This document shows positions 25,206 through 33,758 of a stretch of DNA of 64,000 nt, one piece after another. A program made the position numbers and the translations under genes. A model generated the notes under the pieces. That model did no database searches and was not told where the DNA came from. It saw only the letters and a program-made list of their open reading frames with translations. How positions within the stretch are numbered: position 1 is the stretch's first letter; each line of letters starts with the position of its first letter. Source of the DNA: Roseobacter sp. HKCCD6576-2 (GTDB lineage: Bacteria > Pseudomonadota > Alphaproteobacteria > Rhodobacterales > Rhodobacteraceae); NCBI RefSeq assembly GCF_013179285.1, contig NZ_WVNW01000002.1, positions 744,001 through 808,000 of the forward strand, read 5' to 3'.

Positions 25206-26960
25206 ATGACACGTCAGATGACCGGCGCAAAAATGGTGGTTGAAGCTCTGAAGGATCAGGGCGTCGACACGGTATTCGGCTATCCCGGCGGCGCGGTCCT
25301 ACCGATTTATGACGAGGTGTTTCAGCAAAACGAAATCCGTCACATCCTGGTGCGCCATGAACAAGGCGCGGTCCACGCTGCCGAGGGCTATGCGCGCGCG
25401 ACTGGCAAGCCTGGCGTTGTTCTGGTGACCTCGGGCCCCGGTGCCACCAATGCGGTGACCGGCCTGACCGATGCGTTGATGGATTCGATCCCGATCGTGG
25501 TTCTGACCGGCCAGGTGCCGACCTTCATGATCGGCTCCGACGCATTTCAGGAGGCTGACACCGTCGGCATCACCCGGCCCTGTACCAAAATGAACTGGTT
25601 GGTGAAAGAAACCGACAAGCTGGCGAGCACGATTCACGAGGCGTTTCATATCGCCAGCGTCGGCCGCCCCGGCCCGGTTCTGATCGACATCCCGAAAGAT
25701 GTGCAATTCGCCACCGGCAGCTATACCGAGAAGGCCAAAACCAAGGTCAGCCATTATCAGCCGCGCGTCAAAGGCGATATCGACATGATCACCGCTCTGG
25801 TCGAGGCGATGGAGACGGCAGAACGCCCGCTTTTCTATACCGGCGGCGGCGTGATCAATTCCGGCCCGCAGGCCAGCACCCTGCTGCGCGAGTTGGTGGA
25901 TGCCACCGGCTTCCCGATCACCTCGACTCTGATGGGTCTGGGCAGCTACCCCGCCTCCGGCAAGAACTGGCTCGGCATGTTGGGGATGCATGGTCTCTAC
26001 GAGGCCAATCTGGCGATGCATGGCTGCGACCTGATGATCAATATCGGCGCGCGGTTTGACGACCGGATCACCGGACGGATCGCGGATTTCTCGCCCGGCA
26101 GCCGGAAGGCGCATGTGGACATCGACCCCTCGTCGATCAACAAAGTGATCCATGCCGATTTCCCGATTATCGGCGATGTCGGCCATGTGCTGGAGGATAT
26201 GCTGAGGGTTTGGAAAGCGCGCGGGCGTAAAACCAACTCTTCGGGGCTGGCCAAATGGTGGGAGCAGATCGAAACCTGGAAGACGGTCCGCTGCCTGGAT
26301 TACAAAGCCGACACCAAGGTGATCAAACCGCAATATGCCTTGGAGCGGCTTGAGGCGCTGACCAAAGACCACGACCGGTATATCTGCACCGAGGTGGGCC
26401 AGCATCAGATGTGGGCCGCGCAGTATTTGGGCTTTGAAGACCCGAACCGTTGGATGACCTCCGGCGGCCTCGGCACGATGGGCTATGGCGTCCCGGCTTC
26501 AGTCGGGGTGCAGGTTGCCCATCCTGACGCCTTGGTCATCAATGTGGCGGGTGAAGCTTCATGGCTGATGAATATGCAAGAGATGGGCACCGCGGTGCAG
26601 TTCCGCCTGCCCGTCAAACAGTTCATCATGAACAATGAGCGCCTGGGTATGGTCCGCCAGTGGCAAGAGCTGCTGCATGGGGAGCGCTATTCCCATAGCT
26701 GGTCCGAGGCGCTGCCCGATTTCGTGAAACTGGCGGAGGCGTTTGGGGCCAAGGGCATCTTGTGTTCCGACCCCGCCGATCTGGACGACGCAATCATGGA
26801 GATGATCAACCATGATGGGCCGGTGATCTTTGATTGCTTGGTCGAGAAGCATGAAAACTGCTTCCCGATGATCCCGTCCGGCAAAGCGCATAACGAGATG
26901 CTCTTGGGCGAAGCCTCGACCAAAGATGCGATTGATGCTGATGGCGCGGTGATGGTCTGA
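25206..26960 (+). CDS. ilvI: Acetolactate synthase, large (catalytic) subunit
   Basis: A 584-residue thiamine-diphosphate enzyme with the three domains of AHAS. The N-terminal half has TVFGYPGGAVLPIYDE and the catalytic glutamate in RHEQGAVHAAEGYARATG. The FAD-binding middle contains GRPGPVLIDIPKDVQ. The C-terminal ThDP part has the metal-binding region VINVAGEASWLMNMQE, where GEAS stands in place of the common GDGS, a variant I recall from other alphaproteobacteria. It catalyses the first common step of valine, leucine and isoleucine synthesis. It lies behind the attenuator and 84 bp before ilvH. Confidence 0.96.
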   Translation: MTRQMTGAKMVVEALKDQGVDTVFGYPGGAVLPIYDEVFQQNEIRHILVRHEQGAVHAAEGYARATGKPGVVLVTSGPGATNAVTGLTDALMDSIPIVVLTGQVPTFMIGSDAFQEADTVGITRPCTKMNWLVKETDKLASTIHEAFHIASVGRPGPVLIDIPKDVQFATGSYTEKAKTKVSHYQPRVKGDIDMITALVEAMETAERPLFYTGGGVINSGPQASTLLRELVDATGFPITSTLMGLGSYPASGKNWLGMLGMHGLYEANLAMHGCDLMINIGARFDDRITGRIADFSPGSRKAHVDIDPSSINKVIHADFPIIGDVGHVLEDMLRVWKARGRKTNSSGLAKWWEQIETWKTVRCLDYKADTKVIKPQYALERLEALTKDHDRYICTEVGQHQMWAAQYLGFEDPNRWMTSGGLGTMGYGVPASVGVQVAHPDALVINVAGEASWLMNMQEMGTAVQFRLPVKQFIMNNERLGMVRQWQELLHGERYSHSWSEALPDFVKLAEAFGAKGILCSDPADLDDAIMEMINHDGPVIFDCLVEKHENCFPMIPSGKAHNEMLLGEASTKDAIDADGAVMV

Positions 26961-27044
26961 GCCTTTTGGCTCAGGCACGCACCCCGCCAATCATAGATGA
27001 CACATTCCGGTGGGCTCCCCCACCACAAGACCGAAAGATCCCTT

Positions 27045-27605
27045 ATGTCTCCGCTCAAAATCGAAAAAGGCGCCTCGAGCCATTCTGCCTATGACCTTCG
27101 CAGTCATATGTCGGAAGAGATCGAGACCCACACGCTGGCCGTGCTGGTCACCAACGAGGCGGGCGTCCTCGCCCGCGTCATCGGGCTCTTCTCCGGCCGT
27201 GGCTATAACATCGACAGCCTGACCGTGGCCGAGGTCGATCACGAGGGCCATCGGAGCCGGATCACGATCGTGACCTCGGGCACACCGCAGGTGATCAACC
27301 AGATCAAGATGCAGCTTGAGCGTATGGTGCCGGTGCATGAAGTGGCCGACCTTTCGGTCGAAGGGGCATTTGTCAGCCGCGAATTGGCGCTGATCAAAGT
27401 CATGGGCAAAGGCGAGGCCCGGGTCGAAGCGCTCAGGATCGCCGAGATTTTCCGCGCCAATGTGGTGGATTCGACGCTTGAAAGCTTCGTCTTTGAGATC
27501 ACTGGGACACCAGACAAGATCGACGCGTTTTGCGATTTGATGCGCCCCTTGGGCGATGTCCGTCTGGCCCGGACTGGCGTGGCCGCCATCGCCCGCGGCG
27601 TCTGA
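27045..27605 (+). CDS. ilvH: Acetolactate synthase, small (regulatory) subunit
   Basis: A 186-residue protein from the ATG at 27045; an upstream in-frame start would add 16 unrelated residues. It holds an ACT domain (THTLAVLVTNEAGVLARVIGLFSGRGYNIDSL, read in parts) followed by the C-terminal ALS-small domain (LALIKVMG, VVDSTLESFVFEITG). The subunit activates the large subunit and confers valine feedback inhibition. It is co-transcribed with ilvI under the same leader. The ribosome-binding site is weak. Confidence 0.95.
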   Translation: MSPLKIEKGASSHSAYDLRSHMSEEIETHTLAVLVTNEAGVLARVIGLFSGRGYNIDSLTVAEVDHEGHRSRITIVTSGTPQVINQIKMQLERMVPVHEVADLSVEGAFVSRELALIKVMGKGEARVEALRIAEIFRANVVDSTLESFVFEITGTPDKIDAFCDLMRPLGDVRLARTGVAAIARGV

Positions 27606-27693
27606 TCCCGCATCCGGCGCGGAACCGCCCGACAAAACGCAGCCAAAAGCAAAAACAGCGGCCCGGAACGGGCCTCCGTTTGACAGCAGTCTC

Positions 27694-27738
27694 AAAGAAA
27701 AAACCGGCGCAGCCGAGGCATAACAGCCGCGCCGGTTT
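27694..27738 (-). terminator. Terminator of the EF-hand gene, possibly bidirectional with ilvH
   Basis: A perfect 10-bp stem (27701-27710 with 27729-27738) with an 18-base loop. On the minus strand it is followed by TTTTTT and CTTT, a good terminator 66 bp beyond the EF-hand stop. On the plus strand only TTT follows, so it may end ilvH transcripts less well. A smaller GGCCCG/CGGGCC hairpin (27660-27674) precedes it. Confidence 0.7.
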
Positions 27739-27803
27739 CCCGTATTCATACGCCCCTCGGTGGATCGGGGATTACGAGGGGCCCATGCGTACGGTCCCCC
27801 GCG

Positions 27804-28088
27804 TTAACCGGCGGGAATGATGCCTGCCTCTTGCGCCGCGTTCAGCTCGTCGGCGTCCAGAGCGCCGCTTTCGTCCGCGTCCAGCGTGGCGAAATCGGTC
27901 TCGGTCATATCAGGCATGGCCATCAGAAGCTCGGTATACGAGACCAGCCCGTCGCCATCGGTATCCAGCGAGGAGCCCTGGCCCATCGCATAGCCTGCGG
28001 CAACGAGACCCATGACAAGCGCCAGAGCGCCGAGCCAGAGGGCAAATGTGCGGCGGCCATTGGCCTGTTGGATTTGGGGAAAGGTCAT
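27804..28088 (-). CDS. Small EF-hand protein with N-terminal membrane anchor
   Basis: The start at 28088 has AAAGGAG nine bases upstream and gives 94 residues. A single hydrophobic segment (about residues 14-34) is an uncleaved anchor or signal. It is followed by two canonical EF-hand loops, DTDGDGLVSYTE and DADESGALDADE, with calcium ligands at positions 1, 3, 5 and 12. It probably binds calcium outside the cytoplasm. No partner is evident. It is divergent from the ECF sigma gene across a 310-bp gap. Confidence 0.85.
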   Translation of the reverse strand: MTFPQIQQANGRRTFALWLGALALVMGLVAAGYAMGQGSSLDTDGDGLVSYTELLMAMPDMTETDFATLDADESGALDADELNAAQEAGIIPAG

Positions 28089-28398
28089 CCGTGATGTCTC
28101 CTTTGAGAACAGTTGGTGTCCGAGGACCGCCTGTTTGCGGCCCCCATGCATACCAAGACCCTCTCGACCGGCATTTCATCCCATGACCGAGACTTGCCCG
28201 GATTTTCGGCAGCCCGCCGCTAAACCCGCAGATCCGCCTCAGCAACCCGCCGCCGATCCAAACCCCGGGTTGCAAAGCCCCGCCGATGCGGCGCACCATT
28301 GAGCCAAGCGTTGCCGACAATCCGGACCGGAGATTGCAAGACCGCCCGTCGCCCCTAATCCTATGCGCCTCACTCGTGATCCCTGCCCGAGAGGCGCT
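28089..28398. other. 310-bp gap between the EF-hand gene and the ECF sigma gene
   Basis: Apart from the ribosome-binding site of the EF-hand gene, nothing certain is visible. An in-frame ATG at 28363 could extend the sigma gene upstream. No ECF-type -35/-10 pair, hairpin terminator or RNA gene could be supported. Promoters for both divergent genes should be here. Confidence 0.4.
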
Positions 28399-28950
28399 AT
28401 GCCCGACACCCCAGCGTTCCAATTTCCGCCAAAACCGCCCGAGCCGCGCGTGATACCAACGGACACGGCCCGCCATCTCGAAGCGCTTTTGCCTGATCTG
28501 AGACGCGTGGGCCGTCGGCTCAGTCGGACTTGGGAAGATGCCGACGATCTGGTCCAAGACACACTTCTCCGGGTCTGGACCCGGATGGCCGACCCGGACG
28601 CAGGCGAGATTACCGATCTCCGCGCCTATGCCTTCACCGCACTGCGCAACCGCGCTCGCGCGCGCAGTCTCCCCTTCTCGGAACTCACGACAGATCCTGG
28701 CCAAGCGCCCGAAGCCCCGGCCCGCCTCGCCTGCGCTGACACCTTGGCCGCCATCGACGCCCTGCCGCCGGAGCAAGCGCAACTGCTACGGCTCCGCGCG
28801 ATCGAAGGTCAAAGCTATGCCGAGATCGCGGCCGCCACCGGCCTGCCCATTGGAACTGTGACCTCCCGCCTGGCCCGAGGCCGCGCGGCGTTGTGCGAAA
28901 AGATGGGGCTGAGCCCGGATACACCGGTTTCGGCCCTTCTCGATCAGTGA
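28399..28950 (+). CDS. ECF-type RNA polymerase sigma factor
   Basis: A 183-residue sigma-70-family protein of ECF size from the ATG at 28399; a start 12 codons upstream is possible. Region 2 has DADDLVQDTLLRVW, and region 4 has LPPEQAQLLRLRAIEGQSYAEIA followed by the helix TGLPIGTVTSRLARGRAAL. The N-terminal 30 residues are proline-rich and not conserved-looking. No anti-sigma gene adjoins it: the next gene is a GNAT on the opposite strand and the divergent gene is an EF-hand protein. The regulon is unknown. Confidence 0.9.
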   Translation: MPDTPAFQFPPKPPEPRVIPTDTARHLEALLPDLRRVGRRLSRTWEDADDLVQDTLLRVWTRMADPDAGEITDLRAYAFTALRNRARARSLPFSELTTDPGQAPEAPARLACADTLAAIDALPPEQAQLLRLRAIEGQSYAEIAAATGLPIGTVTSRLARGRAALCEKMGLSPDTPVSALLDQ

Positions 28951-28977
28951 TGAATCCAAGGCCAAGCGCCCGACAGA

Positions 28978-29520
28978 TCACTCTGCGGTTGCGGGGCCGC
29001 CGAACGCCATCCGATAGAGAACCAACCCATGCGCGGGTCCTGTCGCACGGCCATGATCGGTAAATCCGCAGCGCTGCATCAACTGGCGAGAGCGATGATT
29101 GGGAACATCGACAGACGCCACAAGTTCGGTCAAACCAAGCGTGTCGCGGGCATAATCGATAAGCGCCTCTAGCGCGCCCCGTGCCAGACCGCGCCCCCAA
29201 TAGGCCGGATCGATAGCAATAAGCGGTTCGATCTTCCCGGCCATATCCGCCGCCACCGCAATCTCAGCTGACACCGGCTCCAACCCGGCCAAACCAGCCA
29301 CGCTGCCGCGGCTTGTTTCGATCACCCAGAGGCCCAGACCCCGCGCGGCCAACGTATCGCTGCGCGCCAACATATCGGCCACCGTCGCACGTGGTAGCAT
29401 GATGTCATCGCAGAGGAAGCGCCGCACGTCAGGATCATGCAAAAGCGCCAGGACCGCGTTGAGATCCCCGGGCTCCGTCGGCCGCAATCGGCCCTCTGGC
29501 AGAGAGAGGCAAGGTTTCAT
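28978..29520 (-). CDS. GNAT-family N-acetyltransferase
   Basis: A 180-residue acetyltransferase of the RimJ/RimL-like group. LRPTEPGDLNAVLALLHDPDVRRFL opens the fold, IAIDPAYWGRGLARGALEALIDYA is the acetyl-CoA-binding motif A with the G-x-G-x-A turn, and ASVDVPNHRSRQLMQRCGF is the family-typical later segment. Substrate may be a protein N-terminus, an amino group of a metabolite or a drug; nothing in the context decides. It is convergent to the sigma gene. Confidence 0.9.
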   Translation of the reverse strand: MKPCLSLPEGRLRPTEPGDLNAVLALLHDPDVRRFLCDDIMLPRATVADMLARSDTLAARGLGLWVIETSRGSVAGLAGLEPVSAEIAVAADMAGKIEPLIAIDPAYWGRGLARGALEALIDYARDTLGLTELVASVDVPNHRSRQLMQRCGFTDHGRATGPAHGLVLYRMAFGGPATAE

Positions 29521-29697
29521 TGGCGTCTCATATCACAACATGACAGCGCGTCTTTATGGCATCGATGTGCCAAGCCACAGTCGGAAATCACGGCTTATTC
29601 GCGACATCCGCCATGTCGCCGATGAAGAAGACGGCCAAAACGCGGACACGCCAGTCTTGTGGGCAGAATGAGCAACCGACAAAAGCGGAGGGCCCCT

Positions 29698-30846
29698 ATG
29701 GCAGATGATTTTCGCCTCACCGGATTGGAAGATGTTCAGGCCCCGATTGAGCGGGCCCATGGGCTGCCCAATGCCCATTACACTGATCCAGCAACCATCG
29801 CCGAAGAAAACGAAGCGGTTCTGGCGACCGGTTGGGCGGGCCTAGCGGTCGGCTCGGATGTGCCTGAGGTCGGTGACGCGGTGCCGATCAGCTTTCTAGG
29901 TCAGCCCTTGCTGCTGCTCCGGGACGACAATGATCAGGTTCGGGTGTTCCAAAACATCTGCCGTCATCGGGGGATGATCCTGGTTTCCGAGCCGCGCAAA
30001 ATCGAAGGCGCGATCCGGTGCCCCTATCATTCCTGGTGCTATGCCAAGGATGGCCGCTTGGTCGCCACACCCCATGTGGGCGGACCTGGGCAAAACACCC
30101 ATGCGGGGATCGACAGAGCGACGCTTGGACTGGTGGAGGTGCGCAGCCATATCTGGCGCGATGTGGTCTTTGTGAACCTCTCCGGCGAGGCCGCGCCATT
30201 CGAGGACGTTCATGCCGATCTCATCGCCCGCTGGTCTGAGTTTGACCAACCGCTGCACCATGGCGGCGCGGGCAGCAGCTTCATCTTGGAGGTGGCCACG
30301 AACTGGAAGCTCGCGGTGGAGAATTACTGCGAAAGCTACCACCTGCCGTGGATCCACCCCGGGCTGAACAGCTATTCCCGCCTTGAAGATCACTATCATA
30401 TCGAGGCGGAGGGGCGGTATTCCGGCCAGGGCACCTATGTCTATCGGCAGTTGAAAGACGAGGACGGCAAGAGTTTCCCCGATTTCGACGACCTCTCCGT
30501 CACCTGGGACACCGCCGCGGAATACATCGCGGTCTATCCCAATGTGCTTCTCGGCGTGCATCGCGACCATGCGTTCACCATCATTTTGGAACCGGTGGCG
30601 CACAATCAAACGCGGGAACATGTGCATCTCTACTATGCCCAGCCCGACACAGATCAGGAGCTGCGAGAGCGGAACGCAGCGCTTTGGAAAGAGGTGTTCG
30701 AGGAGGACATCTTTGTTGTCGAAGGGATGCAGGCCGGTCGCGCTGCGCCAGGGTTTGACGGCGGACGGTTTTCACCAGCGATGGATGGACCAACCCACAT
30801 GTTCCATGCCTGGGTCGCTGGCCGGATCGCCGCTGCTCGCGAATGA
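29698..30846 (+). CDS. Rieske non-haem iron oxygenase, alpha subunit
   Basis: A 382-residue oxygenase from the ATG at 29698, which has GGAGG upstream. The Rieske cluster ligands are in CRHRG and, 17 residues later, CPYHSW. The mononuclear iron site is in NYCESYHLPWIHP (the two histidines), with a later acidic ligand likely in EEDIFVVEGMQ. The family hydroxylates or demethylates aromatic and quaternary-amine substrates using electrons from a reductase, which is not encoded nearby. Overall shape resembles the betaine/choline-oxygenase-like group, but the substrate cannot be fixed. Confidence 0.92.
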   Translation: MADDFRLTGLEDVQAPIERAHGLPNAHYTDPATIAEENEAVLATGWAGLAVGSDVPEVGDAVPISFLGQPLLLLRDDNDQVRVFQNICRHRGMILVSEPRKIEGAIRCPYHSWCYAKDGRLVATPHVGGPGQNTHAGIDRATLGLVEVRSHIWRDVVFVNLSGEAAPFEDVHADLIARWSEFDQPLHHGGAGSSFILEVATNWKLAVENYCESYHLPWIHPGLNSYSRLEDHYHIEAEGRYSGQGTYVYRQLKDEDGKSFPDFDDLSVTWDTAAEYIAVYPNVLLGVHRDHAFTIILEPVAHNQTREHVHLYYAQPDTDQELRERNAALWKEVFEEDIFVVEGMQAGRAAPGFDGGRFSPAMDGPTHMFHAWVAGRIAAARE

Positions 30847-31058
30847 CTCGCGAAGAACTAGATGCGGCGCTGCTTGCCGCCCATGCGGCGGGCAACAGGG
30901 CCGCGCTGATCGACCTTTATAGGCAAGCGTCGGAGGCAGCGGAAACCGGTCAAGCGCAGGCATTTTATCTGACCCACGCTTATGTCTTCGCCTTGGAGGC
31001 CGGTGCGCCAGAGGTGGACGCGTTGCGTGACGGATTGCGGGCGTTGAAGGCGATCTAA
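30843..31058 (+). CDS. Small protein coupled to the Rieske oxygenase gene
   Basis: A 71-residue alanine-rich, helical protein starting MTREELDAALLAAHAAGNRAAL. Its ATG overlaps the oxygenase stop by 4 bp (ATGA), a sign of translational coupling. Two short helix-turn-helix-like repeats (AAGNRAALIDLYRQAS, then AFYLTHAYVFALEAG) resemble a TPR/SEL1-type hairpin. No known family is recognised. It may assist the oxygenase, but this rests only on gene arrangement. Confidence 0.65.
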   Translation: MTREELDAALLAAHAAGNRAALIDLYRQASEAAETGQAQAFYLTHAYVFALEAGAPEVDALRDGLRALKAI

Positions 31059-31061
31059 GGC

Positions 31062-31661
31062 CTAGCTGGTGCCGAGAATGATCCGCACGTAGTTCCGGGT
31101 CTCGCGATAAGGCGGGACACCATTATGCCGGTTCACCGCCTCGGGCCCCGCGTTATAGGCCGCAAGTGCCAGCCGCCAGGAGCCGAAGGTGCGGTATTGC
31201 TCGGCCAGATAGCGCGCGCCGCCGTCGAGGTTCTGCGACGGATCGCGCGGGTTCACGCCAAGAATGCGCGCCGTTCCCGGCATGAGCTGCGCCAAGCCAA
31301 TCGCACCGGCATGGCTGACTGCATTCGGGTTCCAATTGCTTTCCTGCGAGACCAGACGCAGGAACAAATCCTCGGGGATGCCATGGCGACGTGCCGCCGC
31401 GCGGGCGATATCCAAGTAAGGCCCGCGATAGCTGCCCGTCCAACGCGGCACGATGGTGGAGGACGACCGGGTGCCTTCAATGTAATTTGGCGTCAGGCGC
31501 ACCGAGCCCGAATACTGCGTTGCGGCCCGACTATCGAGGAGCCGGGTTGCGGCCCCAAACCGGTCCAGTCGATCCGCCAATGCCGGCGCCGCCAGCAGCG
31601 CGGCCAGACAAAAGCCAAACGCCATCTGCGCAAAGCGCATCGCCCCAAGCCTATCCCCCAT
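31062..31661 (-). CDS. Lytic transglycosylase (SLT family)
   Basis: A 199-residue protein; ATG at 31661 or, seven codons later, at 31640 just before the signal peptide [22 protein letters not shown]. The SLT domain has [36 protein letters not shown] (read in parts), with the catalytic glutamate in SQESNW, and [10 protein letters not shown] near the end. Such enzymes cut peptidoglycan to anhydromuropeptides in the periplasm. The open frame extends far upstream into ssb on the other strand; that part is not coding. A minus-strand terminator (31709-31741) lies upstream and insulates it. Confidence 0.93.
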   Translation of the reverse strand: MGDRLGAMRFAQMAFGFCLAALLAAPALADRLDRFGAATRLLDSRAATQYSGSVRLTPNYIEGTRSSSTIVPRWTGSYRGPYLDIARAAARRHGIPEDLFLRLVSQESNWNPNAVSHAGAIGLAQLMPGTARILGVNPRDPSQNLDGGARYLAEQYRTFGSWRLALAAYNAGPEAVNRHNGVPPYRETRNYVRIILGTS

Positions 31662-31708
31662 CACGGCCCCGATCCTTCCAAAGCCATTAACCAGTCGCGG
31701 CATCATAC

Positions 31709-31741
31709 AAAAAAACCCGCAAGTTTCCAGACCAACGGGTT
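31709..31741 (-). terminator. Minus-strand intrinsic terminator upstream of the lytic transglycosylase gene
   Basis: On the minus strand a six-pair stem (CCCG-based, 31736-31741 with 31714-31719) with a 16-base loop is followed by five more T beyond the stem's two. On the plus strand no T run follows. There is no minus-strand protein gene in front of it, only the 90-bp gap before the opposite-strand ssb, so it may end a small RNA. Confidence 0.55.
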
Positions 31742-31832
31742 CAGGCCGGGCAATTCGCCTTTCAATCATCAGATACGGATGCTCTAACTCTCGGGCAAAC
31801 GCAGATTCGCGACACGACATTTGGGAGGTGAC

Positions 31833-32324
31833 ATGGCCGGTTCCGTCAACAAAGTGATCTTGATAGGCAATCTGGGCCGCGACCCAGAGGTCCGCACGTT
31901 CCAGAACGGCGGCAAAGTCTGCAACCTGCGCATCGCGACCTCGGAGACGTGGAAAGACCGCAACACCGGCGAACGCCGTGAGAAGACCGAATGGCATTCT
32001 GTCGCGATCTTCAATGAAGGGTTGGTGCGGGTGGCGGAGCAATATCTGCGCAAGGGCTCGAAGGTCTATATCGAAGGCCAGTTGCAGACCCGCAAGTGGC
32101 AGGATCAAAGCGGTCAGGATCGCTATTCCACCGAAGTGGTGCTGCAGGGGTTCGGCAGCACCCTGACCATGCTCGACGGTCGCAATGAAGGCGGCGGTGG
32201 TGGAGGCGGCTATGGCGGCGGCGGTGGTTATGGCGACGACCGTGGCGGGCCACCTGATGATCGCGGCGGGCCCGCTGGCGGCTTCGGCGGTGGCGGCGAT
32301 ATGGATGATGAGATCCCGTTCTGA
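31833..32324 (+). CDS. ssb: Single-stranded DNA-binding protein
   Basis: A 163-residue SSB from the ATG at 31833, with GGGAGGTG upstream; a TTG four codons earlier is unlikely. The OB-fold starts [19 protein letters not shown] and continues [35 protein letters not shown] (read in parts). A glycine-rich linker from about residue 115 ends in the acidic tip DMDDEIPF that recruits other replication and repair proteins. No SOS box was found directly upstream. Confidence 0.97.
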   Translation: MAGSVNKVILIGNLGRDPEVRTFQNGGKVCNLRIATSETWKDRNTGERREKTEWHSVAIFNEGLVRVAEQYLRKGSKVYIEGQLQTRKWQDQSGQDRYSTEVVLQGFGSTLTMLDGRNEGGGGGGGYGGGGGYGDDRGGPPDDRGGPAGGFGGGGDMDDEIPF

Positions 32325-32484
32325 GCCTAGACAGGTCTTGCCTGTTGTTATGCGGAGGCCCGTTCCGGGCCAAGATACACATGATTTGGCGCGCTCCTGA
32401 GAGGGAACGGCGATTGGCAAGCAGCGTGGGACTGATACGCGGCGCATCTGCTGCGCATTTCAAGGCGTTGTGAGGAGAGACAGG

Positions 32485-33687
32485 ATGTCAGGCGTTAGGC
32501 CCACCCCGGTAAATCCGCGCTATGCGGCGACCATTGCGCCGCCGGTCATGGAGGCGCGACGCTGGATCGACGGGGTGAGCTTCCCCGAGGACCGCCCGTT
32601 GATCAATCTCAGCCAAGCCGCGCCGGTGGCCCCACCGCCAGAGCCGTTGCGACAGGCCATGGCGGAAGCGCTTCTCACGGTTCCGGAGAGTCATCTTTAT
32701 GGGCCGGTTTTGGGGCTTCCAGAGTTGCGCGCCGAATTGGCCAGCCAATGGAGCGCGGGCTATGGCGGTGTGATCCGGCCCGACCAAGTGGCCGTAACCG
32801 CGGGGTGTAACCAAGCCTTCACCAGCACACTCTCGACGCTTGCGGGCGCTGGCGATGCGGTGATCTTGCCGACACCTTGGTATTTCAACCACAAAATGTG
32901 GCTCGACATGGAGGGGGTTGAGGCCAAGCTCTTGCCCACAGGCGACGACCTGTTGCCCGACCCGGAAGAGGCCGAGACACTGATCTGTGATCGGACCCGA
33001 GCGATCATCCTGGTGAGCCCGAACAATCCCGGCGGTGTTGAATACCCCGCCGCCCTGCTCCGCGCCTTTTACGATCTAGCCAAACGGCATGGGTTGGCCC
33101 TGATCCTCGATGAGACCTATCGCGATTTTCATTCGCAGACCGGTGCGCCGCATGATCTCTTCACCGATCCGGATTGGGATGAGACGCTGATCCATCTTTA
33201 TTCCTTCTCCAAGGCCTATAGGCTGACCGGCCATCGGGTTGGTGCCGTCATGGCCTCCCCCACCCGGCTCATCGAAGTGGAGAAATTCCTCGACACAGTG
33301 GCGATCTGCCCGCCACAGATCGGCCAGATCGGCGCGCTTTGGGGGATGCGGCATCTGGGCGATTGGCTGGCGGGTGAACGTCTGGAAATCCTACGCCGCC
33401 GTGACGCGTTGGTCTCCGGATTCCAACGCCTGCCTGGTTGGCAGCTTCTGGGCTGTGGCGCTTACTTCGCTTATACGAAACACCCATTTTCGCAGCCCTC
33501 TGATCAGGTCGCGCAACGTTTGGTGCATGATGCGGGCCTCTTGGTTCTGCCCGGCACGATGTTTGGTCCGGCCAAAGATCAAGGCGGCAACGGTCAGGCC
33601 GAGACGACCTTGCGGATCGCCTTTGCCAATGCCGATGCAGAGGGCTTGTCAGATGTGGTGGACCGACTGGCGCAGCTCTCGACCTAG
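32485..33687 (+). CDS. Class I/II aminotransferase (pyridoxal-phosphate dependent)
   Basis: A 400-residue enzyme from the ATG at 32485, with GAGGAGAG upstream. Motifs are VTAGCNQAFTSTLSTLAGAGDAVILPTPWYFNH for cofactor binding (in parts), SPNNPGG, LILDETYRDF and the Schiff-base lysine in YSFSKAYRLTGHRVGAVM. The C-terminal ATTLRIAFANADAEG matches the fold. It transfers an amino group between an amino acid and a 2-oxo acid in the cytoplasm; specificity cannot be read off. It stands between ssb and the PpiD-like gene. Confidence 0.9.
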   Translation: MSGVRPTPVNPRYAATIAPPVMEARRWIDGVSFPEDRPLINLSQAAPVAPPPEPLRQAMAEALLTVPESHLYGPVLGLPELRAELASQWSAGYGGVIRPDQVAVTAGCNQAFTSTLSTLAGAGDAVILPTPWYFNHKMWLDMEGVEAKLLPTGDDLLPDPEEAETLICDRTRAIILVSPNNPGGVEYPAALLRAFYDLAKRHGLALILDETYRDFHSQTGAPHDLFTDPDWDETLIHLYSFSKAYRLTGHRVGAVMASPTRLIEVEKFLDTVAICPPQIGQIGALWGMRHLGDWLAGERLEILRRRDALVSGFQRLPGWQLLGCGAYFAYTKHPFSQPSDQVAQRLVHDAGLLVLPGTMFGPAKDQGGNGQAETTLRIAFANADAEGLSDVVDRLAQLST

Positions 33688-33758
33688 CCACCTCTTGCCC
33701 CCTTACGCCCGAGCGCGTAGATCACTGCAAACGACGCCCTTGGGAGGGACCTGCCGCG

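Noticed and set aside
31062-32447. Extension of the lytic transglycosylase frame upstream across ssb
   Set aside because: The extra 260 codons are antisense to ssb and lie before a signal peptide and a minus-strand terminator, so the start near 31661 is correct.
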